From Diphasiastrum complanatum (Eukaryota; Streptophyta; Lycopodiopsida; Lycopodiales; Lycopodiaceae), in NCBI GenBank assembly GCA_029204225.1, contig CM055106.1, positions 35,688,361-35,752,360 of the forward strand: a stretch of 64,000 bases of DNA. The letters run 5' to 3'. Below the pieces are notes generated by a model that saw nothing but the letters and a program-made list of their open reading frames with translations, did no database searches and was not told where the DNA came from. The translations under genes were made by a program, and so were the position numbers. Every line of letters begins with the position of its first letter. The stretch's first letter is position 1. Shown here piece after piece: positions 35,390 through 44,669 of this stretch.

Positions 35390-35594
35390 CATAAACGCTG
35401 CAAAAAGATCGTCAGCAGCAGGAATATATACTTCACCGGCAATATCGCAAGAAAAATCAGCTATTGAACAATCCCTTCCTGGTAGGCAGCTTGTAAGAAA
35501 GATGATGGATGCAGCAAGTGGTCGTTCAACTTTTGAAAGCTACCATGATATCACTCAGAACCTCGTTATAAGGAACAAAAAGGATGCTGACTGA
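35390..35594 (+). other. Possible coding fragment of unknown identity
   Basis: A frame without ATG is open for about 65 codons and ends at TGA 35,592-35,594. It contains PGRQLVRKMMDAASGRSTF and ends VIRNKKDAD. Its amino-acid composition looks more protein-like than its surroundings, but I recognise no family. It lies about 110 bases beyond the stop of the NAL1-like last exon, on the opposite strand. It may be part of a neighbouring gene or chance. Confidence 0.2.
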
Positions 35595-35702
35595 CTCGTA
35601 ATGACGTGAACATCCAGTAGACTAGGAGGATAATCAGCGCTCGTATCTCATCGAATTCTGCTGCTACAAAAAACATAGGCTGAAGTAAATATTGGTCGTG
35701 CA

Positions 35703-36046
35703 TCAAGGACTGGATCGTTTTCTTTTGCCTTCACCACTGGACAAAGGAAGCCCAAGGGCTATATCTTCACGATGACATCCTATTTCTGGATCTTCCATTT
35801 GGGTTGTACCTGGCGCCTCCAAGCATTGCTCTTTCACTGCCAATGAAAAGCACGTGTCCAATTTCATCTCCTCTTTAGAATCCACACGTTGCTTGAGACC
35901 TGTCAACTCAGTAAACGAATTAGCCTTGAGTTGTGGGAACTTAATGTCCTTCAGCACCTTATCCCTCTCACCTACTTCGCAGCTTCCAGTAACGTTTTCT
36001 GGACAAGAACCTCCCGAATTAGGCCTCATTTGTTCTGCAAGAGCTT
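35703..36046 (-). CDS. NAL1-like: NAL1-like exon 5 (carboxy-terminal)
   Basis: The acceptor is TTTGCAG before 36,046. The exon ends at a stop at 35,703-35,705. It encodes a mostly low-conservation tail (ALAEQMRPNSGG at the start), finishing in EDIALGLPLSSGEGKRKRSS. This resembles the EEELAMSLHLGDREPKRLRS-type end typical of NAL1 proteins, a short acidic/LxLxL-like element followed by a basic stretch. That motif resembles repressor-recruiting LxLxL elements, which is inference. It is open throughout. Confidence 0.8.
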
Positions 36047-36784
36047 CTGCAAAGTCATGAAACATAATTCAATACTCAAACTTATATCTTTTAAACATCC
36101 TGGGTGAGCGATGATAAACCAGATGCTTCTAGGTAGAGGACAAGTAGATGTTCTAGAGTATATTGAAATAAACAAAACAAAGCCGTCAATTCCATCAATA
36201 ACTATAATCCTAACATGCAGTAGTGTCTCGAAGTTAGATAAAGATATTAATACTGCAAAGTACAGGTTTTACCACAGACAAAAGTAACCCAAATCGATTC
36301 AGAACCGATTTCAGTAAATAAGAAATGATTCATAGGATTACTAATTAGGCTTTTATATTGAGAAAATTCAAGTTTCCATTTAACTTAATTAAGGATTACT
36401 AAAACAATAATACATCTTCAAATTAAAATCAATATTTGCTAAATTGAATCTAAGTTGCATCGGAACCACGGTCCAATTGTTCATGGTTCCGGAACCATGT
36501 GGTTCTTGGAATTCAATGCTCAGCCTCAAATCCATTCAATAATGAGCATCCTGAAAAACCAGAACAGAAGGCTCGAATTTCTGTTCAAGGGATCGAAAAA
36601 TTCAGGATCGAAGTTTATAGAATTTTTAGATACTGGATCGACTCAGAAAATTCTATATTTTTCGAGTCAATATTTTTGGAGTTAAGAGTACATTTTTCTA
36701 TACATGTAAATTTTGAGACTGTCTGTCTAAATCTGACCCAACGACTTCGCCTTGACAGTCCGCCCACTTTGTACATGCATTAAC

Positions 36785-37129
36785 TGTAATGAGGCGGTTG
36801 TAATAACTACAACAAAAGGTAGTTGTAGATGTTTGTAAGATATTATCCTAGAATCTTCATCAGAAAACTTCTTCTGATTTTAAGATTATTATTCAAAAAT
36901 AGCCAGCGTTATCACACTCAACAACTGTAAGCTAAAGTTATTACTTCAAGCAATTGTACTCACTGTTTTGATATTAATCAGAGTGCAATCTTTTGGTCCT
37001 ACTACTGTATCGTTCTTTGTGCGTCTGTGAATCTTTCAATTTGAACATTTTGCTGCTAACTGTAGTGCTTCTGATCCATGCACCAAGCTCGCTCCCACAG
37101 CTTCCACTCATTCCCACTCATTTCCGACA
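36785..37129 (+). mobile_element. Copia family J LTR 3' part with primer site
   Basis: The sequence ends TTTCCGACA at 37,129 and is followed at 37,130 by TGGTATCAGAGCGGCC, a perfect 12-base initiator tRNA-Met primer site. The start is uncertain; TGTAATGAGGCGG at 36,785 is a candidate. It lies between NAL1-like exon 5 and the inverted exon 4, about 300 bases from the exon's acceptor. It is not one of the A-G LTR families. Confidence 0.65.
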
Positions 37130-37141
37130 TGGTATCAGAGC
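37130..37141 (+). promoter_or_regulatory. Family J primer-binding site
   Basis: TGGTATCAGAGC directly follows the LTR terminus GACA. No gag follows before exon 4 at 37,447, so the element is truncated or disrupted. Confidence 0.8.
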
Positions 37142-37446
37142 GGCCATTCCAGTAATCTGCTTCCATTGCGGATTATTAGTCGTGCCACAATATATCTCTT
37201 GAATCTGAGTTTCATTGGCTTGTTCGATTGTAGTTCGAATATTCAAGCGATATAAATATTCTTCTCTGTTGCCTTTAACAACCAGGTTATCAGAATCTTC
37301 CTCGAACAGTTTACAAGAGTTCTTTGTGTTTTATTCAGTAGCACGTATGTCCTAGGCGTCCACATTTTTAGCCGAAGAAATTTCACTCTATTTATGTCCC
37401 GTCCATGTATTCTGGTTATTACAATATTAATGTCTGGTGTATGCAG

Positions 37447-37943
37447 AATCCTTTGTATGGGCAGATGGAGCATTTATCCCATTTTCTGGAGAATTTGATA
37501 CTTCACGACTTACAATATCTGTGAGGAGTGTTGGAGAAATTGGAGAAGTGCTGAGGGTTGATCTCAGAAGCCCAATTAATAAGTTAGTGGGACAGCATGT
37601 GGTGAAAGTTGGCAGAAGTTCTAGACTCACCAACGGCACCATAATGGGTTATTCAGTGGAGTATAATGATGAAAGAGGAATGAGCTTTTTCTCGGACTTC
37701 CTTATAGTTGGAGAAGGAAAACAAGCATTTGATCTGGAAGGAGATAGTGGGAGCCTGATTTGGTGACAGGAGAAGAGATAAAACCAAGACCAGTGGGAAT
37801 TATTTGGGGAGGAACTGGTTACAGAGGAAGCTTGAAACTGAGGTCCGGTCGAGGGCCTGAAAATTGGACAAGTGGTATCGACTTGGGTCGTCTTCTGGAT
37901 CTGCTTCTCATTGACATTATCACTACTCCCAATGGGCTTACAA
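37447..37943 (+). CDS. NAL1-like: NAL1-like exon 4, inverted relative to the gene (1-nt frameshift)
   Basis: On the plus strand, TGTATGCAG precedes 37,447 and GTACATAA follows 37,943, so the exon is bounded by intact splice sites. It encodes ESFVWADGAFIPFSGEFD, then KVGRSSRLTNGTIMGYSVEY, FDLEGDSGSLI, and after a one-base slip near 37,760 EIKPRPVGIIWGG, ENWTSGIDLGRLLDLL and NGLT. This is the NAL1 block holding the catalytic Asp and Ser. Its start phase fits exon 3's trailing G and its end phase fits exon 5's leading AA, showing it belonged to this gene. No minus-strand exon 4 exists between exons 3 and 5. Confidence 0.92.
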
Positions 37944-39836
37944 GTACATAACTCCAAGACTTGTACACAAGTATGTACTGATGTTATCTAGGATTTCTTT
38001 ACGTTTGCTCTTTCACTCATCATTTTACTTCATGTTTAATGATTTTTTTTCTAAATTTTTTCACTAGCATGAAGTTCTAGTGCTTTAAAGTGTCTAAACA
38101 TTTGGCTTTGAATGTATTGGAGAATGTTTTTTCTAGTGACATGTAGTTGCAATAAGGGCTATAGAGTCCCTAAAATTTCACTTGATGTGTAACCTCCATT
38201 GAAGCTTGATCTAGCCTCAAAATCACTAGAAAGGCCATTTCCCTGTTTATAGGTGGAGAGTTTCTACTCGTACCCAATATGGATAGAGGTCAGGATCTCT
38301 CTTTTAGCATCATCGTATTCAATAAATTAGTGCAATGAATTGGTCCAAATTTATAGCAAAGTTTTGGTGAATTTGGCATAAGAGACATTGCCTTCAAATA
38401 GGAGCAAGGGGGGAGCTTCAATAGAAATATTCATAGAGACTTTCTTGGATCAAATTTACATACTTCACAAAGGTTATGGGCCCCAAGAACGTTTCTTCCT
38501 AAAGAATTTAGATGTAGTGTAGGAAAAAAATGAGTAGAGGCTCTATTGTTATGGAACTTAGCTAATCCAATATAGATAAGAATATTGCGGTTTCCAAGGG
38601 GAGGCGCGCTCGAACCTGGTACCAAAGAGATTTTTGATGCCAAGCTAACCAACCCTCGTTGCAAACATGAATCCACCAAGCCTATAAGATTAATAAAAAG
38701 TGACACAAAAGCATTAAAATGGATTTTATGAAACTCAATATAAATGAAATATCATTAGGTATAATATTGTTGCTAGTAGATCAATTGATTATATCAGCCA
38801 ATCAAAATGTACAATACCCACCCAACGAATTAGTAAAACAATATGAAGTTTATATTATCCAATCAAAATATACCATACCAACCCAACGAACTAGTAAAAC
38901 AATATGAAGTTCAAACATATCATTGATACCCGTGTGAGTTCAATTGTCCACAAAACTTGGCCGAAGTCTAATGAAAGATTGTTGCTATGCTTGTGCCACT
39001 ACACCAATCTCCAACATAAAAGTTTGTTGCCTCTTATACCTAGAAAATCTTCTAGCATGAATCATTAGAACCTTACTATACCTAGAAGATTAGTATGTGA
39101 AGATTGGGTCTAAATTCTACATTTTTTTTTGGTCCAAAATGTAATTGGGAAAATAAATCACCCCATCCAAGACAAATTGGAGGATGATGAGTGATGAGGC
39201 CATCCTATATCAACAATATGAATTAGGAGAACTTTGATATATAATTGCGACCAATGAAGCTTGACTAGATTAAACCTTAAAATTCCCCAAAATACCCCAT
39301 ATTTGATCAAACAGTTAATCTTTTCCCATATCGCGACTAGGTACTAAAGTACACCATTGATCATCAGATTTTTACAGTCCTAGAATTTACTTTTCAAAAT
39401 TAGTGATGTCCCATACCATCAGCTTTTCCTTCTAGAAAACTCTTAACCGCCTCATCTGATATTCTAGAGTATCCATTGATCATCTAGCTATCCTATAATC
39501 CATATAGAATATTATCTCTTGTTTCCAAACACTGGAGAATCCATTTATTTGGATGACTTGCATGACTATCAGATGGATACCACAATCTACACCTGCTCTT
39601 ATGATCTAAATAGAAAAATTAACATGGTTCAATATTACATTCTGATCCTTTCTGGTTAATGATAAGCTTCGAATCCTCCTGGATCCAAGAGCATTAACTC
39701 TAGGGACAAGCTTCTATCAATTAACAAATCCAATGTAATTTATGTATCAGATTCTACTTCTAACATCACAATTCACATAGAATCCCAGAAACAAAAAGGA
39801 GCAAAATCGAAGCAAACCTTCAGATTCAAACTATGT
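37944..39836. other. Intervening sequence between inverted exon 4 and copia protease fragment
   Basis: This is AT-rich DNA without convincing genes. The minus frame at 38,431-38,706 has no recognisable domain. A tandem duplication lies at 38,781-38,910. Right of 39,700 the sequence grades into copia-like linker. The right inversion breakpoint should lie somewhere here or up to 40,390. Confidence 0.5.
38781..38910. repeat. Two-unit tandem duplication, about 63 bp each
   Basis: The block CCAATCAAAATGTACAATAC... through AGTAAAACAATATGAAGTT is repeated immediately with a few substitutions (CCAATCAAAATATACCATAC...). It lies in the NAL1-like intron 3 region. No function is suggested. Confidence 0.85.
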
Positions 39837-40195
39837 CGAAGACAAGCCAGAATGCCCTAGAGCAGTAGAAGATAGGACAACAAGGAACTCAGCAGCTTAT
39901 GTTGGTGCTGATCTATGTTGTTCATCAAATTCAATTCGAGAAGTAGTACTTGATTCGGGAGCCACCTCACATTTTGTTTCCTCGAAACAAGTATTATCTG
40001 AGTACAAGAAGATGAACTATTTGAGATTCATTATATTTGGAGACGGTTCTAAGCACACATGGTTCATGGAACTGGTGTAATGATGGCTGAACACGAATCA
40101 GGGTGACAAGAAACTGGAGGAAGTTCTCTATGTCCCTACTCTTGACAAAGATCTTCTATCCGTAGCTTAGATAGTCGATACAAGCATGTCAGCCA
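39837..40195 (+). pseudogene. Copia protease fragment
   Basis: The plus frame encodes REVVLDSGATSHFVSSKQ (near 39,940-39,995), the aspartic protease active-site block with DSGA intact. After stops near 40,077, LEEVLYVPTLDKDLLSVA (near 40,115-40,165) follows, the segment after copia protease. It is same-strand with the J LTR/primer site and may be the same broken element. It lies about 200 bases from NAL1-like exon 3. Confidence 0.75.
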
Positions 40196-40392
40196 TTTTA
40201 TTCACAATGCACCCATTATCCTAAGTATGTGCCCTGATGGAAAAGCACCTTCTTAGATACGCACTTGATAAACAAATAAACAAATCCAGTCACTTTCTCG
40301 GTAATGTTCGTTGACTGATGGTGATTCAGTAGCGGAATTGATTCACTTCAAGAAATCTGCAGCACTGAGGAATAGTAGTATTTAGAAATTAC

Positions 40393-40632
40393 CTGGATTC
40401 ATGCCTGCAAAGATCCCGTACCACCATTTGTCTGAGATAAAAGATGTTGCTCTCTCAACAGCACCCAGGTACACTCCTGGGCCAAGATTAGGAGGAACCG
40501 GATGGAAAATGTTCTATGTGGACAATCTAGATCTACAGCCACATGACGATTCGTCAAAAATCCTACTTCCCTCGAACCAACCTGGCTTCGTACTATCGCT
40601 CCAAGTGTGCCGTACGTCTCTAGACTTGCAAC
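40393..40632 (-). CDS. NAL1-like: NAL1-like exon 3 (1-nt frameshift)
   Basis: The acceptor is TTCAG before 40,632 and the donor is GTAATT after 40,393. The first part reads VASLETYGTLGAIVRSQVGS and GFLTNRHVAVDLD, including the presumed catalytic His. Near 40,518 the frame slips by one base. The remainder continues in the next frame as FHPVPPNLGPGVYLGAVERA and WWYGIFAGMNP. Observed length is 240 nt, whereas 241 would keep the phase-1 junction with exon 4. The slip lies at AGAACATTTTCC, an A/T-rich spot prone to indel error. Confidence 0.88.
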
Positions 40633-41023
40633 CTGAACCCTTCATCAGCGGTAATGCACTCAAAAAAGGCTTAAATGTCACTCAGTATTAAGACGATTAG
40701 TATGATCTCATTGTCTACGTTGTCTTCTGCAATTAAACTCTGCCCAGCGTTACGTGAGCACGAAATGTCAAATATATATTGAAAAGTTTAGTCGGCAAAT
40801 TCACGTACATAAAAAGATGATAAATCTATGTTGACTACAGAAACGTCATGAACATAAAAGGATGTACTTATCTTAGAAAAAAGGCCACAGTGTGGGGATA
40901 ACACGTTAAAATATACGCAAGGCAAGAAACTATGAAGTGTTTAGAATCCGGTTGCTACCCAGAACCATGTAAAATGCAATCGGCATCTAATATCAATTCT
41001 TGGCAAACCAAAACCTTACCAAC

Positions 41024-41167
41024 CTGTGAGCCCGAGCCGATGCACGGGTCATTACCACACAACCCATCTACAAGCTCTGAATAGATTTCTTCCCTTGAAG
41101 ATACTGCAGATGCTCCTGTGTATGAAAACTCAACTACATCCACATCGCACCAAATGCCTCCAGGACC
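41024..41167 (-). CDS. NAL1-like: NAL1-like exon 2
   Basis: This exon is exactly 48 codons, phase 0 at both ends. The acceptor is TTGGCAG before 41,167 and the donor is GTTGGT after 41,024. It encodes GPGGIWCDVDVVEFSYTGAS at the start and GNDPCIGSGSQ at the end, closely matching the corresponding NAL1 segment (GPGG-WCDVDVVEFSY; CIGSGSQ). It is intact. Confidence 0.9.
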
Positions 41168-41588
41168 CTGCCAAGAAAGCAGCAATGCTGTCAGTATGGC
41201 AACATCCATTTATCAAAAATCATGTCAAAAGCTTCTACTTTGAAACATTTTGGATGAAAATTGAAACTACAGTCTCTCTTCTGGTTCTAAAATGGCGAGG
41301 AAGTAGAACTGGTGCTGCTCCAAAACACAAGTCAACTATGGATCTTGGTTTTCAAACGGATTTACAAAATCATTATGCGACTAATTACATCTACAAAACA
41401 AAAGAGAGAGGTTGGCTGAGCTGGCCAGAAAAGAATCCAACAAGTCAGCTCATGAAAACTTGATACCTTAATTACAAAAATGGGTTCCCACCTTTAAATG
41501 GGGTGGTGCATATTGAGTTCCGCTCTTTCTTGCATGAGGGGGCCTCCGTCTGGTATCCCAGAACAGGATTCCTAATGCGAGAGCTACT

Positions 41589-42189
41589 AGAATTCTAACT
41601 AAGCGCACCTCGGCACAGCTGGTTTGCCTGGCCTGTGGTTTCGATGTTGTGACCATGGTGGGTATTTGATCGCTGGATGGCTGGCCCGCGCTTGGGCAAG
41701 GGGGTTCGATTCCCTCTGGCCAATCAAGGAAGGCGAGCCTTCCAACCTTCGTCGTTTGATCCCGTCTCTTCGATCTGACTGCTGTGCTTGGTCGAGAACA
41801 GGAGAAGAGCCCGTTCTCTTTCTCTTGGAGCTCCTTGAGTCCTTGGGGGCTGAGTCATGAGTTTCGTGCCCCGCCGTCATCTGGCTGTGCCTATTTGCTA
41901 TTCGTCTTTGGCGCTTGTTCCTTAGCGCTATTGCTCGCATCAGCATGAGTCTTCCGATTCTGCCCACCGGTCTCAGGCTCAGATTTCTTGAGTTCACTGT
42001 GTCCATCACTTTTAGGAGCAGGTCGGACGAGGTGTTTTTGGATGAGCCGGGTGGCTCCCTAATTGCCGCTTGAGTGCAGGCATTAGTAATCACGTTCAAC
42101 AAATTTGTCGGGCTGTGTTGGCTTCCGAAGGCAAAGGCGACGTGAGTTTGCCAAATAGCTTCAAGCGCGCACACCCGCAGAATTCACTA
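41589..42189. other. GC-rich island with tRNA-like B box, bounded by imperfect direct repeats
   Basis: This ~590-bp block is clearly more GC-rich than its surroundings. It is bounded by AGAATTCTAACTA (41,589-41,601) and AGAATTCACTA (42,179-42,189), which could be a target duplication. GGTTCGATTCC at about 41,703-41,713 is a perfect pol III B-box, with a weak A-box-like TGACCATGGTGGG about 50 bases upstream. A 191-codon minus frame (41,599-42,174) is arginine/serine-rich and resembles no family I know. It sits in intron 1 of the NAL1-like gene. It could be a tRNA-derived SINE or another small insertion. Confidence 0.4.
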
Positions 42190-42407
42190 GGCCGCTGATT
42201 GGTGTCTGGGCAGGCTTGTGTTTCTTCCAAAAATCATACTGTGAATATTCATCTCAGGTTTGATTTCGAAGTCAACTATGATAAAACATCATAATAATTC
42301 CTTTTGAGTTGTATCGATCACAATTTGAAACTGACCTATTGATCAACTAGTGCATTGGGCTATACCAATGCCCATATAAAACTATTCCACCCATCACTCT
42401 ATAAGTA

Positions 42408-42600
42408 GAAAGCGAGACAAGCATGCTTTGCAAATTTTTCTTAAAATACCAGCCTAAAGGCAACACAAAATTTTGTTGCTTTATACTTTTCACCAGCTAG
42501 TCTAACTATAATGCAAGACAAGCATGCTTTACAATTTTATCTTAGGACACCAGCCTAAAGGCAACACAAAATCTTGTTGCCTTATAATACTAACATAAAA
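42408..42600. repeat. Two-unit tandem duplication, about 104 bp apart
   Basis: GACAAGCATGCTTTGCAAAT...ACCAGCCTAAAGGCAACACA...TTGTTGC is repeated with substitutions, the second copy beginning near 42,517. It lies in NAL1-like intron 1. It may be a decayed element. Confidence 0.8.
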
Positions 42601-42629
42601 TTCTACATAAAGCTTTGGGTTGCAGCTTC

Positions 42630-42980
42630 CAACCGCTGGGGCTTAAGAGCGTGGCCCACGCATGGGAGGGGTTTGGCCCCGGTGGCCCCCCGCGGCTGTG
42701 CGGTGCCCATCAAAAATCAGGGTGTGCCTGATTTTGCCGGACAGGACCAAGGCAGACGAGCCGGGCAGGCCACGGGGGCTGGGCGGGAAGGGGCATGGGC
42801 ATGGGCATGGAGGGGGCACACACACGCATGTGAAGTTGTGAGGAGTTTGTGTATATATGCCCTCCCCATAATCTGTTAAAAAAGCTTATGGGATAAAAGT
42901 TGGCTGTCTGGTTAAAACAAAAAAATCTGGTGATTGAGAGCGCACCGGGGCCAAACCGCAATTCGTGCGACCCGCGCTCG
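42630..42980. other. Second GC-rich patch in NAL1-like intron 1
   Basis: GC-rich sequence includes GGCATGGGCATGGGCATGG triplets near 42,795. Frames on both strands are open but low-complexity. There is no recognisable product. The rest of the intron, 43,000-44,040, shows nothing identifiable. Confidence 0.4.
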
Positions 42981-44042
42981 CATCAAGATGCGAGCACTTC
43001 CAACTACTTGTTTCAGAATGCTAGAAATGAATGCCAAAAGGACCAGATACTGCATTGAATTTGCACGGTAAGCCTAAGAAATGCATTCGCATTAGATTCC
43101 ACGTGGAAGTGCGAAACAGGCTCACTAGCTTAGCCAACATGAAATAGTTAGTTGTGAAGAGACTTAAGGATTCACATGAGACATTTGGTTGGTCATGATA
43201 TGTTAAGTTCGTTGGTCGCGGTCAATAAACTGCGTGGGCCGTGCTCGTAAGCCCTTTTCTTGGCCTGTCTCTTTTAGAATTTCTTGATATGTATCATTTG
43301 AGGAACATAAGAGTGTGGTGGATCGAGGCTCAAATTACGCCCTTTTGCTTTCACCTTTTGCTCTTCGTACTGTCTCTAATCTTGAATGCTCGTTGCTAAT
43401 ATCGTTGCCTTGTATCAGGTGCTTATGTTTCTGTGACAGACTGATACTGCTGGATCATCACCCATCACGCGCCACTGTGTGATCAGTTCTATCAAGTAGA
43501 AAGTGATTGGCAAACTACAGAGAAGATTGAATAAGATTTCAGTGGTCATTAAAAGGGTTTGTCAGAACTTCATTAGCAACAAAACTCGAACGAATGTAAA
43601 TACTTACGTAAATGGACAGATGGCTCCCGAAAGTCACATTTGGATTGCTTACTTACATAATTCATTTGCATGTCAATGGATTATATTCTTCTCTGCTCCC
43701 CTAGTGCTTAAATGATCTTGCTTTCTTCTCTGCTCATAGTTCAGTACTTTCCAGCAATTTTGGAACGAGTAACACGCATCTTAGCTCGGACTTGAGGATT
43801 TGCAAGGCGCCAGAAAGAAACGTCTGTCTCTGGCCCACGTGAATATCATTCATAATGATGGAAAGAGACATTTGTTCCTTTACTTCGTTCGTTTTATTTG
43901 TAATTTGTGAACTACTTGCAAACCATAAAGCATACATTACCAGCCTCACTGATTACTTGCCCGAGGAATAAAGTCTCCTGGAGGGCCACCAGGTAGTAAA
44001 CTAAACTATGTTATAAACATATAAATCAGTAGACGAGATCAC

Positions 44043-44573
44043 CTTTACTACAGATGGAAGCGCTTGAACATCAAGGAGCCACTGTTTGTTTATCTTTCGG
44101 GCTACAAAAACAATAATAGCAGGAAGATGAGTAAGAACACCCTGCCGAGTCCGAAAGCCAAGAGCGGTACCCAGGCTCCTGCAGCGACGCAGCTCCTTGC
44201 AATTGAAGGATCGAATGATCATCAAGTCCAGGAATGTTGAAGCTTGGCGAATACTACTCTGCTGCTCTTGACATTCCACCTCAACATCCTTCTGCAAGCG
44301 ACTAAAATATTCCGCCCTCCTCTCGGCTGAAACATTATAATCAGCAGGAGGCCGAAGCACAAAAGTGCCACTCCTCTCTGCATGCCGTCGCCCAGATGCC
44401 TGCATGGGAGGACTTTGATCAGATCCAACTGCCAATCTACCGGCATATTTTGGATAAAACTTACAGTATCGCTCAGCTACTGATTCCTCATGCGACCTTG
44501 ACACCCCAGGCCGTGTGCCTCGTAATCCTCTTACTTTTTCCATCTCCTGATTACGCCCACAACCAACCCACAT
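44043..44573 (-). CDS. NAL1-like: NAL1-like exon 1
   Basis: There are 177 codons from ATG 44,573 to a GT donor at 44,042-44,041 (phase 0). An alternative ATG lies 10 codons in (MEKVRGLRG), after a 50-bp tandem duplication that overlaps the start, so the true start is uncertain. Conserved segments are RRAEYFSRLQKDV, STFLDLMIIRSFNCKELRRC, LGTALGFRTRQGVLTHLPAI and IVFVARKINKQWL. These form the amino-terminal region preceding the protease fold. No frame break is visible. A GAA-rich 5' leader lies upstream (about 44,644-44,669). Confidence 0.88.
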
Positions 44574-44642
44574 GGAAAGAATTACTAAATCATCTCCTGA
44601 TTATACCCAAAACCAACCCACATGAAAAGAATCACTAAATCA
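44543..44642. repeat. 50-bp tandem duplication over the NAL1-like start
   Basis: CTCCTGATTACGCCCACAAC...ACTAAATCAT is followed directly by CTCCTGATTATACCCAAAAC...ACTAAATCAT. The inner copy contains the upstream-most ATG (44,573), so the duplication may have created an upstream start. A (TTC)n tract at 44,644-44,669 follows. Confidence 0.85.
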
Positions 44643-44669
44643 TTCTTCTTCTTCTTGTTCTTCTTCTTT

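Larger units (their letters stand above)
35703..44573 (-). pseudogene. NAL1-like: NAL1-like trypsin-like protease gene with inverted exon 4
   Basis: Five exons were located by similarity to the plant NARROW LEAF 1 family, all with GT-AG borders and matching phases. They are E1 44,573-44,043, E2 41,167-41,024, E3 40,632-40,393, E4 37,447-37,943 (on the plus strand) and E5 36,046-35,703. NAL1-family proteins are plant-specific serine-protease-fold proteins; in rice NAL1 controls leaf width and vein patterning. The putative catalytic His (TNRHVAV in E3), Asp (WADGAFIPF in E4) and Ser (GDSGS in E4) are all encoded. Three defects would prevent a normal product: exon 4 is inverted relative to the other four, E3 lacks one nucleotide after 'LDCPHR', and E4 lacks one T in a T run after 'GDSGSLI'. 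Both single-base losses sit in or beside homopolymers, so consensus error is possible. Introns contain copia debris. Confidence 0.88.

Noticed and set aside
38431-38706. 91-codon minus frame as an additional exon of the NAL1-like gene
   Set aside because: It matches no NAL1 segment, and all five expected exons are already accounted for.
41645-41725. A functional tRNA gene
   Set aside because: Only the B box and T-arm-like segment are convincing. I could not draw an acceptor stem or anticodon arm by eye.
41599-42174. 191-codon minus frame as a host gene
   Set aside because: It lies wholly inside the GC-rich intronic block, where stops are rare by composition. I recognise no domain, so it is kept only as part of the island.
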